Of a stretch of 64,000 nt of DNA, positions 49,744 through 58,247 are shown piece after piece; the first letter of the stretch is position 1; each line of letters starts with the position of its first letter. Below the pieces are notes generated by a model. That model was not told the origin of the DNA and searched no databases. It saw nothing but the letters and a program-made list of their open reading frames with translations. Source of the stretch: Novosphingobium sp. FKTRR1 (lineage in GTDB: Bacteria; Pseudomonadota; Alphaproteobacteria; Sphingomonadales; Sphingomonadaceae). Made by a program: the position numbers and the translations under genes. Location of the stretch: NCBI RefSeq assembly GCF_020404405.1, contig NZ_JAIZDA010000001.1:62001-126000 (forward strand). Direction: 5' to 3'.

Positions 49744-50862
49744 CTACCAACGGGCGCCGGGGCTGCGCTTGCGAGTCTCAAGTTCAAGCCGGTCACGCCC
49801 CTTGGCCTTTGCGGTATAGAGCGCGATTTCGGCCGCGCGCATGGCGGCATCGGCGCTGCGCGCCATCCGCGCGACTCCACCGCTGGCGCTGGTGCGCACA
49901 ATGGCATTGCCGACCACGCGCGCCTGATCGGAAAATGTGCTGAGAATGCGCTGACAGACCGCCTCGGCCTGTTCCGGGCTGGCCTGAGGCAGCAGCACGC
50001 CGAACATCTCCCCGCCGACGCGCGCGACCATGTCTTCGCCGCGCACTTGCGCCCGCGCCAGACCGGCGAACAGCACGAGCACGCGGTCCCCGACTTCCTG
50101 GCCGAACTGGTCGTTGATCTGCTTGAAATGATCGAGGTCGAACATCGCGATGCAGCCGACATTGGGGGCGTCCTGCGCCTGTCCGTCGAGGCAGTGCTGC
50201 AGCATGGCGATGAACGCGCGTCGGTTGGCCAGCCCGGTCAGCGGATCGGTCAGCCCGGCTTCGGCCAGACGCTGCTCGAAGGTCTTGCGCTCGTCGATGT
50301 TGCGCAAGATCGCCACCGCGCCATGGTGGCCGCCTGCTTCATCGATCAGCGGATGGACGCGCAGTTCGAACCAGCCACCGTCGGCGTCAGGACCGCGCAG
50401 GGCTGCTCCGGCCCGAAATTCATGCCACTGTCCGTCCGACTTTCCATGGATGGCCAGATCGTGCAGCCGCGCCACATCATCGGCCTTGGTCGCGTTGAAC
50501 AGCGACGGCAGGCTAGCGCCGAGCAAGGCTTCGGGCTTGATGCGACCATGCTGCGCCACCGCGGGTGAAGCGTAAGTGATCATGCCCGAAGCATCGGTCC
50601 GCAGCACGATCTCACTCGCGTTTTCGCCCAGCAGGCGCGCGATCGCACGGGTTTCGAGCAACTCCTGTTCGGCCGCAGCACTGTCGCGGCGGGCGCGTTG
50701 CATGCGCCTCGCCCGCACAAGGCCACTCCCGGCCAGAACGACCAGCGCCGCCAGTGCTACCGGCACCGACCGATCGGCAGCACTTGCGCCGCCAGCGATC
50801 AGCGCAAGGCAAAGCAGAACGAAATCGAGATCTGGCAGGAAACGGGCAACCCTCATCATCAA
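49744..50862 (-). CDS. PAS-GGDEF protein with altered active-site motif (GGEMF) and intact I-site
   Basis: A 372-residue protein with two N-terminal membrane helices (about 12-55), a PAS domain (about 75-190, LRTDASGMITYASPAVAQHG) and a GGDEF domain (DPLTGLANRRAFIAML; MFDLDHFKQINDQFG). The signature reads GGEMF at residues 283-287: the third position is an allowed Glu, but the fourth is Met instead of Glu. The inhibitory-site motif RGED (274-277) stands at the correct five-residue distance. It may be a weak or inactive cyclase that binds c-di-GMP as a receptor. Confidence 0.88.
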   Translation of the reverse strand: MMMRVARFLPDLDFVLLCLALIAGGASAADRSVPVALAALVVLAGSGLVRARRMQRARRDSAAAEQELLETRAIARLLGENASEIVLRTDASGMITYASPAVAQHGRIKPEALLGASLPSLFNATKADDVARLHDLAIHGKSDGQWHEFRAGAALRGPDADGGWFELRVHPLIDEAGGHHGAVAILRNIDERKTFEQRLAEAGLTDPLTGLANRRAFIAMLQHCLDGQAQDAPNVGCIAMFDLDHFKQINDQFGQEVGDRVLVLFAGLARAQVRGEDMVARVGGEMFGVLLPQASPEQAEAVCQRILSTFSDQARVVGNAIVRTSASGGVARMARSADAAMRAAEIALYTAKAKGRDRLELETRKRSPGARW

Positions 50863-51111
50863 AGGGGCATGCGCCCGCTATCTTACCGAGCCGCAAAGAG
50901 GCCCGGTTAACGCGCGCTTGACCTAACTCTATGGAATCACCGCAAAGCGGGTTGCAGCGCAACAATGCCACGGTCCGTCGGCCCGCCGTCTCGCTTCATC
51001 GGCAGTTCTGATCCGATCGCAGTTCCGTTCATCGCACCGACAGTTACCGGCCGACAGTCCGGCCTTGGCAGGGTGGAACAAGGGGCGATCCGCAAACGAA
51101 GGGAACCGACG

Positions 51112-51537
51112 ATGAACCAATCAAAACTAGTGCTGCTGGTTGCCGCGACGATGCCGATGATCCTTGGCGGTTGCGCCACGACCGGGTCGGTCAAGCGCGC
51201 GCAGGCATCAGCCGATCAGGCCATGACCCGCGCCAATGAGGGCTTTGATGCTGCGGGCAAGGCGCAATCGAGCGCCGATGCTGCCGGTAGCGCGGCACAG
51301 CGCGCACAGGCCAGTGCCGACGCCGCCGCAGCGGCCGCTCAAGGGGCCGGAGCGTCCGCACAAGGCGCCCTGGCGACGGCGCAGGCTGCTCAGGCTGGCA
51401 CGGCACGCATCGGTGGGCTGGAAACGCGCCTGCGGCGTCTGGAGCACTGGAAATGGGCCCAGACCCACAAGAAGAAGGCGCATAAGCATCGCCATCACCA
51501 TGCCGCCAAGTCCGCGACGCAGGCCAAGGGCACCTGA
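51112..51537 (+). CDS. Alanine-zipper outer-membrane lipoprotein with His/Lys-rich tail
   Basis: A 141-residue lipoprotein from ATG 51112 (aagggaaccgac upstream). Lipobox ILGGC places the acylated Cys at residue 21. Residues 25-110 are Ala-rich heptads (KRAQASADQAMTRANEG, SAAQRAQASADAAAAAAQG) reminiscent of the alanine zippers of Lpp/OprI. The tail is strikingly basic (HKKKAHKHRHHH, then AAKSATQAK) and could touch peptidoglycan or LPS. No Lpp C-terminal Lys signature is present beyond this. The role is inferred from architecture. Confidence 0.75.
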   Translation: MNQSKLVLLVAATMPMILGGCATTGSVKRAQASADQAMTRANEGFDAAGKAQSSADAAGSAAQRAQASADAAAAAAQGAGASAQGALATAQAAQAGTARIGGLETRLRRLEHWKWAQTHKKKAHKHRHHHAAKSATQAKGT

Positions 51538-51543
51538 ATTGCC

Positions 51544-51587
51544 CCGCGATACCCGGCGCGACCCAATCAGGGCGCCGGGTATCGCGG
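51544..51587. terminator. Bidirectional terminator (16-bp perfect stem)
   Basis: ccgcgatacccggcgc and its exact complement are separated by 12 nt, between the convergent lipoprotein and transporter genes. Confidence 0.85.
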
Positions 51588-51600
51588 AACCGGTTGAGGC

Positions 51601-53046
51601 TTAGTTCCGGCCCTCGTGCGCCTCGTCTGCCAGCCAGCGGTCATGGCTGGCATCGGACGCCAAACCGGCGGCATCGCGCGCGGCCAGGGCGCGGCGGATC
51701 TCGCCATGGCGCTCCTCGTCGATCGGGAAGCCGTGGATGATCGCGGCAGAGATGAGGTGCGCAATCGCCGGCCCTAGCGCGAACACCGCCTTGAGCCCGA
51801 ACAGGGCCGATGCGGTGCTGGCGTGGTTGGGATCGAAGCCCAGCGCTCCGACCAGCGGCAGCGCGATCCCGACCGCCAACGCCAACCCGGCCTTGTCCGA
51901 CAGCGAGAACACCGAGAAGAACAGGCCGATGCGGTCGTGTCCGGTTTCCAGCCGGTGTGCGTCGGCAACGTCGGCAACGATCGAGCGCAGCATCAGGTTG
52001 CCCGAACCTTGCGCCAGTCCCTGCGCGGTTGTCAGCGCCAGCAACAGTGGCCATCCGCCCGGCGCCACCAGCAGCAGCGCGAGGTTGATCGTCATCTGCA
52101 GCAATTCACCGGCAACGGCCGCGCGCCCCTTGCCAACGCGGCGGCCGATCGCGAGCCAGATCGGACAAGCCAGAATGCCGAAAACGTACTGGTAAAGGAA
52201 CAGCGCGGGCGCCAGCGCGGGGCTGTTCATGTAATGCGCGACGAAGAACACGAACAGCGCGGTACGGATGCCCTGCCCCAGCCGCACGGCTCCATTCGAC
52301 GCCAGCACGCGCAGCAGCAGCTTTTCACGCAGCACGAACCCGATCGTTTGGCGCAAGTGCAGCGGCGGCAGCGGACCCTTGGCCGGCTCCGGTTCGGGCA
52401 GTGCACCCAGCCCCAGCGGCAGCGTGATCGTCAGCAGCAGGAATACCATTGCCCCCATCGCCGCCAGTTGCGCGGCGGGCTGGCCTGCCAAGCGGGTGGC
52501 AAGCAGGCTTGGCAGTACCAGCGCCAGCAACAAGGCGAGCGCGGTCATGACCATGGCATACGTCGCGATGCGGGTCCGTTCGTGATATTGCGCGGAAAGC
52601 TCGCCGGTCCATGCGGCCAGCGGCGTCGCGATCATCGAATAGCCGAGATAGAGCACGAACAGCGCCGCCGACAGCGCGAATGGTCCGAACGAGGGTGGCG
52701 GCAGGAACGCGGCAAAGGCGCCAAGCGCGAACAGCACCGAGCCGCCCACGATCCACGGCCGACGCCGACCGAACCGGCTGCGGGTGCGGTCGGACAGCAA
52801 CCCGATGGCCGGGTCGATTACCGCGTCCCACAGCCGCGCAAGCAGGAAAATCGCGCCGATCGCGGGCAGGCTCAACCCGAACAGGCTGGCATATAGCGGT
52901 GGGACATAAGTGGTGAGCGGCGCTTCCACCGCCGCCAGCGGCATGACCATGGCGGCAAAGCGCAGCAGTCTGAGCGGCCGGGGACCAGCACTTTGGACTT
53001 GGTCTGAGGCTACCGGAGCGGTTGCCGAGGCGAATTGGGTGGCCAT
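51601..53046 (-). CDS. MFS transporter, GPH (glycoside-pentoside-hexuronide) type
   Basis: A 481-residue protein with about twelve membrane helices and the GPH signature LARLWDAVIDPAIGLLSDRTRSRFGRRRPWI near residues 68-98. The family carries sugars and other small organic compounds by cation symport. It follows the TonB receptor gene by 99 bases on the same strand, with a hairpin between. In context it probably moves the cluster substrate across the inner membrane. No ribosome site is evident at ATG 53046, so a downstream Met is possible. Confidence 0.88.
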   Translation of the reverse strand: MATQFASATAPVASDQVQSAGPRPLRLLRFAAMVMPLAAVEAPLTTYVPPLYASLFGLSLPAIGAIFLLARLWDAVIDPAIGLLSDRTRSRFGRRRPWIVGGSVLFALGAFAAFLPPPSFGPFALSAALFVLYLGYSMIATPLAAWTGELSAQYHERTRIATYAMVMTALALLLALVLPSLLATRLAGQPAAQLAAMGAMVFLLLTITLPLGLGALPEPEPAKGPLPPLHLRQTIGFVLREKLLLRVLASNGAVRLGQGIRTALFVFFVAHYMNSPALAPALFLYQYVFGILACPIWLAIGRRVGKGRAAVAGELLQMTINLALLLVAPGGWPLLLALTTAQGLAQGSGNLMLRSIVADVADAHRLETGHDRIGLFFSVFSLSDKAGLALAVGIALPLVGALGFDPNHASTASALFGLKAVFALGPAIAHLISAAIIHGFPIDEERHGEIRRALAARDAAGLASDASHDRWLADEAHEGRN

Positions 53047-53109
53047 GGTCGTGGGATCAGCCTCTGGCTAAAGTCTGGCGAATGCAAAGTCGGAAAAACG
53101 CAAAGCGAG

Positions 53110-53137
53110 AGCCGGAACCGCCCGTGCGGTTCCGGCT
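53110..53137 (-). terminator. Hairpin after the TonB receptor gene, terminator or attenuator
   Basis: A perfect 12-bp stem (agccggaaccgc / gcggttccggct) with a 4-nt loop starts nine bases after the receptor stop; on the minus strand a gcgtttttccg tract follows about ten bases further. It would lower transcription of the transporter gene relative to the receptor. Confidence 0.7.
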
Positions 53138-53145
53138 GCTGAACA

Positions 53146-55608
53146 TCAGAACTTGCGTGCAACCTGAACGCCGAACGAGCGGCGGTCGGACAGGATCTCG
53201 ATGGTCGGCGCGCTGCCCGTGGCCGGGCTGAACGTGGCGGCATAGATCTTGTTGAACAGGTTCTTCGACCACAATCCGGCGGTCCACTTGCCGTCGAGCG
53301 TGCGGATGCCGATACCTGCATTGACGACGGCGATGGGGGCCTGCCAACCATACACCGAGCGCGGATTGATATAGGCGATGCGCGACTTCCACGTGGTGTT
53401 GGCATAGCCGGTCAGCGCGATCGCGTCGTTCACCGGCGTGTCGAGGTCGACCCCGCCCTGCAACGTCCACTTGGGTGCATTGCGCAACTGGTATCCGGTC
53501 AGGCTGAGCGTGGTCGCCGCGGCGGCAACACCTTGTTGCGTCGCCAGATAGGCCTGAAATTCAAGGGGTGCTGGCGAGTTGTCGTAGCTGAGGTACTTGG
53601 CATCGTTGTACGCGGCGTTGGCATAGACCGTCACGCCTGCGGTCGGACGACCGGCCACCTCAAACTCGAACCCGCGCAGCCGCACCTTGCCGACGTTGCC
53701 CAGATAGGCGCCGAAGCTGGGATTGGTCTGGTCGATCTGGGTGTCCTGATAGCCCTTGATGGTGTTGTTGTAGAGGTTGAGGTTGGCGGTCAGCTTGCCG
53801 CCTGCCCAGGTCGTCTTGATCCCGCCTTCGAAGTCCAGCGACTTTTCGGGCTGGGTCAGAACCACCGCCGCCTGCGAAAGCGTCGCCGCGGTGTTGGCTG
53901 CGCCAGACTTTTCACCATAGCTGGCAGAGGCATAGAGCAGGATGTTGTCATTCACCTTGAACGACGGGTTGACCAGCCACGCCACCGAGCCGCGGCTCGA
54001 ACGGTCGCCGATCGCATAGACACCGCCGAGCGCTGCGGGCGTGCCGCCGAGGCTTGCCAGCACCGCTGCGCGGGTTCCCGCCAGCACCGGGAGCGCCAGC
54101 GTCGCGCCGCCGATGCTGTACCCGGCGACATTGGCCCGCTTGGTTTCATGCGTGTACCGCACGCCACCGGTGATCGAGAAAGCGTCGTTCACGTGCCAGG
54201 TCGCCTGACCGAACCCGGCGAGGCTGTCGACCTTGAGCTTGCCATCGCGGTCATATTCGACGCCGTTCAGCACCGCCGAAGGCACCCCCGGTGCAACGAG
54301 GAATGTCGAGGCATCCTTGAACAGGATCGTGCGCAGGTTGCTGCGCAAATCCTCGTGCAGGAAGTACGCGCCCACGGTCCAATCGACCTTGCGGGTGCCC
54401 TTCGATGCCAACCGCACTTCCTGCGAATACTGATCGACGTCAACGTCATAGCCGCCGCGCAGGATCGCCAGCGGGGTGTAGTCACTGTCGTTGTACGGGC
54501 GGAAGTACAGGCGGCGCCACGCCGTCACGGCGGTCAGTTCGGCCCCGCCCAGATCGGCGTTGACCTCGTTCGACAAGCCATCGGTGCGGCTGGTCAGACG
54601 CTGCTGGTTGTCGAGGTTGGCGTTGTAGGGCACCGCGAAGCTGGGGTTGTAGCCGAACCTTGCGATGAGCTTGTTGGTCCAGCTTCCCGCGCGCGCGCCA
54701 GTGGGGTTGGCGGCGGTGGAAAACACCGAACCATCGGTCTTGAGGTTGAAGTTCACATCGCCTGCGGGCGGATAGAAGTTGTTGTATTCGTGGGTTTCGT
54801 AGTGCTCGGCGATCAACCGGCTCGACACCGACGGGCTGGGCGTGAACAGCAGTTGCCCACGCACCGACCAGCGGTTGTTGTTGAGGTATTTGACCCCATC
54901 GACCTTGTTGGGGATCCAGCCACCGCCCTGGCTGGTGGCAAACGTCAGGCGGGCGGCCAGTTTGTCATCGACCAGCGCCCCGGTGGCGTTGGCGCGCACC
55001 TGCCAGGCGTTGTTCTCGCCATACGATGCGCTGACCTTCAGCGAGGGGTCGAAGCTGGGCTTGGCGGTCTTGACGATCACCGCGCCGATCGTGGTGTTCT
55101 TGCCCAGCAGCGTGCCCTGCGGGCCGCGCACCACTTCGATGCCTTCAAGGTCGACGAAGTCCAGCCAACTGAACCCGACGTGCGTGAAGAACACGTTGTC
55201 GACGATCAGGCCAACGCCGCCTTCGGCACCATCGTTGCTGGCATTGCCGCCAAGGCCTCGGATGAACAGGCCCGACACGCGGGTGTTCTGCTGAAGAGCG
55301 CTGAAGTTCGGCACCTTGAGCGCGTAGTCGGCCACGCGGTCGAGGTGTTGCGCGGCGAGTTCGAGCCCGCTGACCGTGCTGATGGCCAGCGGCACATCCT
55401 GCAGCTTTTCGTCGCGACGGCGGGCGGTGACGGTGATCGTCTCAACGCCAATACCGGCGTCAGGGGCATCCACAGCGGGAGCCTCCGTTGCGGGGGCTGC
55501 GGCGTCGGCAGCGAGGGCCGGAGTGGCGACGGCCGATGCAAACAGCGATGCGGCAAAGAGTGACGCGCCAAGCGCGACGGATGACGTTGAAGAAAGTGCG
55601 AAACGCAT
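53146..55608 (-). CDS. TonB-dependent receptor of the dioxygenase cluster
   Basis: An 820-residue outer-membrane receptor. A signal peptide (to about residue 34, ATPALAA) is followed by a TonB box-like ETITVTARRRDEKLQDVPLAIS (about 56-77). The plug has GLFIRGLGGNASNDGAEGGVGLIVDNVFF and GPQGTLLGKNTTIGAVIVKTA, and the barrel closes at FGVQVARKF. This plug type is characteristic of the many sphingomonad receptors for aromatic and other organic substrates rather than siderophores. It is divergent from the first TauD/TfdA gene across a long regulatory region. Confidence 0.93.
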   Translation of the reverse strand: MRFALSSTSSVALGASLFAASLFASAVATPALAADAAAPATEAPAVDAPDAGIGVETITVTARRRDEKLQDVPLAISTVSGLELAAQHLDRVADYALKVPNFSALQQNTRVSGLFIRGLGGNASNDGAEGGVGLIVDNVFFTHVGFSWLDFVDLEGIEVVRGPQGTLLGKNTTIGAVIVKTAKPSFDPSLKVSASYGENNAWQVRANATGALVDDKLAARLTFATSQGGGWIPNKVDGVKYLNNNRWSVRGQLLFTPSPSVSSRLIAEHYETHEYNNFYPPAGDVNFNLKTDGSVFSTAANPTGARAGSWTNKLIARFGYNPSFAVPYNANLDNQQRLTSRTDGLSNEVNADLGGAELTAVTAWRRLYFRPYNDSDYTPLAILRGGYDVDVDQYSQEVRLASKGTRKVDWTVGAYFLHEDLRSNLRTILFKDASTFLVAPGVPSAVLNGVEYDRDGKLKVDSLAGFGQATWHVNDAFSITGGVRYTHETKRANVAGYSIGGATLALPVLAGTRAAVLASLGGTPAALGGVYAIGDRSSRGSVAWLVNPSFKVNDNILLYASASYGEKSGAANTAATLSQAAVVLTQPEKSLDFEGGIKTTWAGGKLTANLNLYNNTIKGYQDTQIDQTNPSFGAYLGNVGKVRLRGFEFEVAGRPTAGVTVYANAAYNDAKYLSYDNSPAPLEFQAYLATQQGVAAAATTLSLTGYQLRNAPKWTLQGGVDLDTPVNDAIALTGYANTTWKSRIAYINPRSVYGWQAPIAVVNAGIGIRTLDGKWTAGLWSKNLFNKIYAATFSPATGSAPTIEILSDRRSFGVQVARKF

Positions 55609-55904
55609 GTCGGTTGTGTCCCTGAACCTGAAATCGTGGGGCGCGAGGCCTGACGGACCGAGACTGGCGAACCATGGCTGGCCGGTGCCCTCGGCCTGCA
55701 GCGACTACGCCATGCACACAGGCGCCCCGGCGCGGACCTCCATCCGCAAAACCCGGCCGTGTCATTCGCATCATCGCGGGCCGAGGCCTGGCGTGGTCGC
55801 CCCGGCTTCGCATATCGGCGCGCCAAGCCTTCTCGGCTGCGGTTCGCGCTGACAACCTCCACCTATTTAGTTGAGAATGTCGCGTCAATCGGGTGGTCGG
55901 CACC

Positions 55905-55929
55905 AAATCCCTCTGCATGAGTAGGATTT
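55905..55929. promoter_or_regulatory. Rrf2-type operator candidate, site A
   Basis: AAATCC-N13-GGATTT, i.e. WWWWCC-N13-GGWWWW. The 10-bp arms match at 8 of 10 positions around a 5-nt centre (gcatg). The 10-mer AGTAGGATTT here is the exact reverse complement of AAATCCTACT in site C. Confidence 0.6.
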
Positions 55930-56111
55930 CTTTCGAGGGCGAAAGTCCGACTGCCCTTCAGAGTGCACCGCCAAACAAAGGAAAGGCCGGTAATCCTTAT
56001 GCCTCGGTCGGCCGCCCGCCCCTGCATTGCCGCCAATCCGGAGAACCGGCGCTGCTGCATATCTCCGGCAAAACATTTGTATCGCATTGGCAAGCATGGA
56101 TTGGCTGGACA

Positions 56112-56136
56112 TATTCCTATCACTTTAATAGGAAAT
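56112..56136. promoter_or_regulatory. Rrf2-type operator candidate, site B
   Basis: TATTCC-N13-GGAAAT, the same WWWWCC-N13-GGWWWW layout. It contains TTCCTAT and ATAGGAA as perfect arms 7 nt apart. It lies 200 bases before the first dioxygenase start and overlaps its likely promoter. Confidence 0.6.
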
Positions 56137-56335
56137 GGATCAGACCTGTCGGGAAGCTTCCTTTGCCTCCTCGCAAGTCGGTGCCGGGGCGACCACGCCA
56201 GGTATGCAAGCGCAAGTGCCGCCGCTCGATCACATCGCAGCGCAGCCCCTGCCCACTGCAAGCGTCATTCAACCCAAACGTTTCCCCTGCACTGGCCGCG
56301 ATCCGTCCCGGCCGAACCCACTTCAGGAGTCAGCC

Positions 56336-57292
56336 ATGGCCAGCATTGTCGCGACTTATCCCAATGCCAAGGATTCCAACTCGCCGCTCGACATACAGCC
56401 GGTTGCCGGCCGCATCGGTGCGGTGATCAACGGCGTCAACCTTGCCGATGACCTCGACGATGCGACGATCGCAGCGATCGATGCGGCCGTTGTCCGTCAC
56501 AAGGTGGTATTCTTCCGCAATCAGACCGGCCTGACCGATGCCGCGCACGAGGCATTTGCCGCACGTTTCGGCGATCCGGTGGCGCATCCGACCGTGCCCG
56601 TGGCCGAAGGCAGCCGCTACCTGCTCGAACTCGACAGCAAGGAAGGCTATGCCGCTTCGAGCTGGCACACCGACGTGACCTTCGTCGATGCCTATCCCAA
56701 GGGCTCGATCCTGCGCGCGCTGACCATTCCCGAAGCTGGTGGCGATACGTTGTGGGCCAATGGCGAGACGGCTTATGACGGCTTGCCCGAACCGCTGCGT
56801 CAGCTTGTCAACACCTTGTGGGCGGTGCACAGCAACGATTACGACTACGCTGCGCTGCTCGCCAACGTACCCGGCGGCAAGGATTCGGACGAAGGTCGCC
56901 AGCGCACGGCCTATCATCGCAGCGTGTTTGCCGCGACCGTCTATGAAACCGAGCACCCGGTGGTGCGCGTCCACCCGGTTTCGGGCGAGCGCAGCCTGCT
57001 TCTGGGCCATTTCGTGAAGCGCTTTGTCGGGCTCAACGAGGCGGATTCACAGCGGCTGTTCCAGATCCTGCAGGACCACATCACCCGTCCCGAAAACACC
57101 GTGCGCTGGCGCTGGCAAGCGGGCGACGTGGCGTTCTGGGACAACCGCAGCACGCAGCACCGCGCCATCGCAGACTTCGGCCTGCAGCGCCGCACCTTGC
57201 GCCGCGCAACCGTGAATGGCGACGTGCCGGTCAGCATCGACGGACGCCACAGCCGCACCGTGCGCAAGGAAACCGCAGCGGCTTCGGCTTGA
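56336..57292 (+). CDS. TauD/TfdA family 2-oxoglutarate-dependent dioxygenase (1)
   Basis: A 318-residue Fe(II)/2-oxoglutarate oxygenase. ATG 56336 has caggag eight bases upstream; a longer frame from 56135 runs through promoter sequence. The iron ligands are His111 and Asp113 (SSWHTDVTFVD) and His275 (STQHRAIADF), with the 2-oxoglutarate Arg in RRTLRRATV. The N-terminal PVAGRIGAVINGVNLADDLDD and VVFFRNQTGL are typical of TauD/TfdA enzymes, which hydroxylate sulfonates, sulfate esters or aryloxyacetates to release sulfite, sulfate or phenol. The exact substrate is unknown. It leads into the second paralog. Confidence 0.9.
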   Translation: MASIVATYPNAKDSNSPLDIQPVAGRIGAVINGVNLADDLDDATIAAIDAAVVRHKVVFFRNQTGLTDAAHEAFAARFGDPVAHPTVPVAEGSRYLLELDSKEGYAASSWHTDVTFVDAYPKGSILRALTIPEAGGDTLWANGETAYDGLPEPLRQLVNTLWAVHSNDYDYAALLANVPGGKDSDEGRQRTAYHRSVFAATVYETEHPVVRVHPVSGERSLLLGHFVKRFVGLNEADSQRLFQILQDHITRPENTVRWRWQAGDVAFWDNRSTQHRAIADFGLQRRTLRRATVNGDVPVSIDGRHSRTVRKETAAASA

Positions 57293-57306
57293 TCTGCACT
57301 GGACAC

Positions 57307-57342
57307 GCCGTCCCGGTCAGTGGCACCATCGATCGGGACGGC
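57307..57342 (+). other. Intercistronic hairpin between dioxygenases 1 and 2
   Basis: Nine-base perfect arms (gccgtcccg / cgggacggc) separated by 18 nt lie in the 82-base gap. No T-tract follows, so it may stabilise or process the mRNA rather than terminate. Confidence 0.5.
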
Positions 57343-57374
57343 GCTCAAATCGCCGCAAAGAAGAGGATCGCGAG

Positions 57375-58223
57375 ATGGCAATCGAAGTGCGCCCGCATGG
57401 CCGGGTGGGTGCGGAAATACTCGGCATCGACCTTGCCGAGGGGCTCGATGACGAAGCGGTTGCGCTCGTCCGCTCGGTATTTGCCGATCATGGCGTGGTG
57501 TTTTTTCGCGATCAGACGCTGACCGAGCAGCAGCACATCGCCTTTGCCCGGCAAATCGGGCAGATCAACATCAACCGCTTCTTTGCCGCCCATCCCGACT
57601 TTCCCGAGATCGCGCTGGTGGTCAAGGAACCGGACCAAAAAGACAACATCGGCGGTGGCTGGCACACCGACCATTCGTATGACGCGGAGCCTGCGCTCGG
57701 GTCGATCCTGGTCGCGCGCGAACTGCCCCCCGAAGGCGGCGCCACCAGCTTCGCCTCGATGTATGCAGCCTATGACGCACTGCCCGACCACTTGAGAGCG
57801 CGGATCGACGGGGCCAGCGCGGTGCATTCGGCGAAGCATGTGTTCGGCAGCAAGCCGACAGCCTATGCCTCGACTCAAGACACGCGCGGCGGGCGGATCG
57901 GCAATTCTGCGGCCGCCGACGTGCTCGAAGATGTGATTCACCCGGTGGTCATCACCCACCCGCTCAGCGGCAAGCGCGCGCTTTACGTGAACCCCGGCTT
58001 CACCATCGGCATCGTTGGTCTGCCCGCCGAGGAATCGACCGCCCTGTTGCTCGAACTCTATGCCCATTGCGTGAACCCTGCCTTCCATTCGGTGTTCGAA
58101 TGGCAACCGGGTTCGATCGCGCTATGGGACAACCGGGCAACCTGGCATTTCGCGCACAACGATTACCACGGGCACCGCCGCGAAATGCACCGCATCACCA
58201 TCGAAGGCGAAGCGCTGCACTGA
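57375..58223 (+). CDS. TauD/TfdA family 2-oxoglutarate-dependent dioxygenase (2)
   Basis: A 282-residue paralog, the most TauD-like of the three in length and ends. His97 and Asp99 (GGWHTDHSYD) and His258 (RATWHFAHND) form the iron site. Further blocks are VFFRDQTLTEQQHIAFARQIG, GGATSFASMYAAYDALP and the C-terminal HRREMHRITIEGE with the 2-oxoglutarate Arg. ATG 57375 follows aagaggatcgcgag. It ends 24 bases from the stop of the oppositely oriented Rrf2 gene. The substrate is unknown. Confidence 0.9.
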   Translation: MAIEVRPHGRVGAEILGIDLAEGLDDEAVALVRSVFADHGVVFFRDQTLTEQQHIAFARQIGQININRFFAAHPDFPEIALVVKEPDQKDNIGGGWHTDHSYDAEPALGSILVARELPPEGGATSFASMYAAYDALPDHLRARIDGASAVHSAKHVFGSKPTAYASTQDTRGGRIGNSAAADVLEDVIHPVVITHPLSGKRALYVNPGFTIGIVGLPAEESTALLLELYAHCVNPAFHSVFEWQPGSIALWDNRATWHFAHNDYHGHRREMHRITIEGEALH

Positions 58224-58247
58224 GTTGACGATTCCGGCCTGAGCGGT

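Larger units (their letters stand above)
55609..56335. promoter_or_regulatory. 727-base divergent regulatory region of the dioxygenase cluster
   Basis: This interval separates the TonB receptor from the first dioxygenase gene. I see no credible gene in it; open frames here have no ribosome site or family likeness. The part nearest the receptor is GC-rich, while 55860-56140 contains AT-richer patches and two dyads described separately. The receptor and dioxygenase promoters must both lie here. Confidence 0.6.

Noticed and set aside
53533..55563. 676-codon open frame antisense to the second TonB receptor
   Set aside because: Codon-bias shadow with low-complexity Arg/Ala/Gly content. The receptor frame is unambiguous.
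55376..55860. Possible small gene in the receptor/dioxygenase intergenic region
   Set aside because: The frame mostly overlaps the receptor gene in antisense and has no ribosome site or recognisable features.
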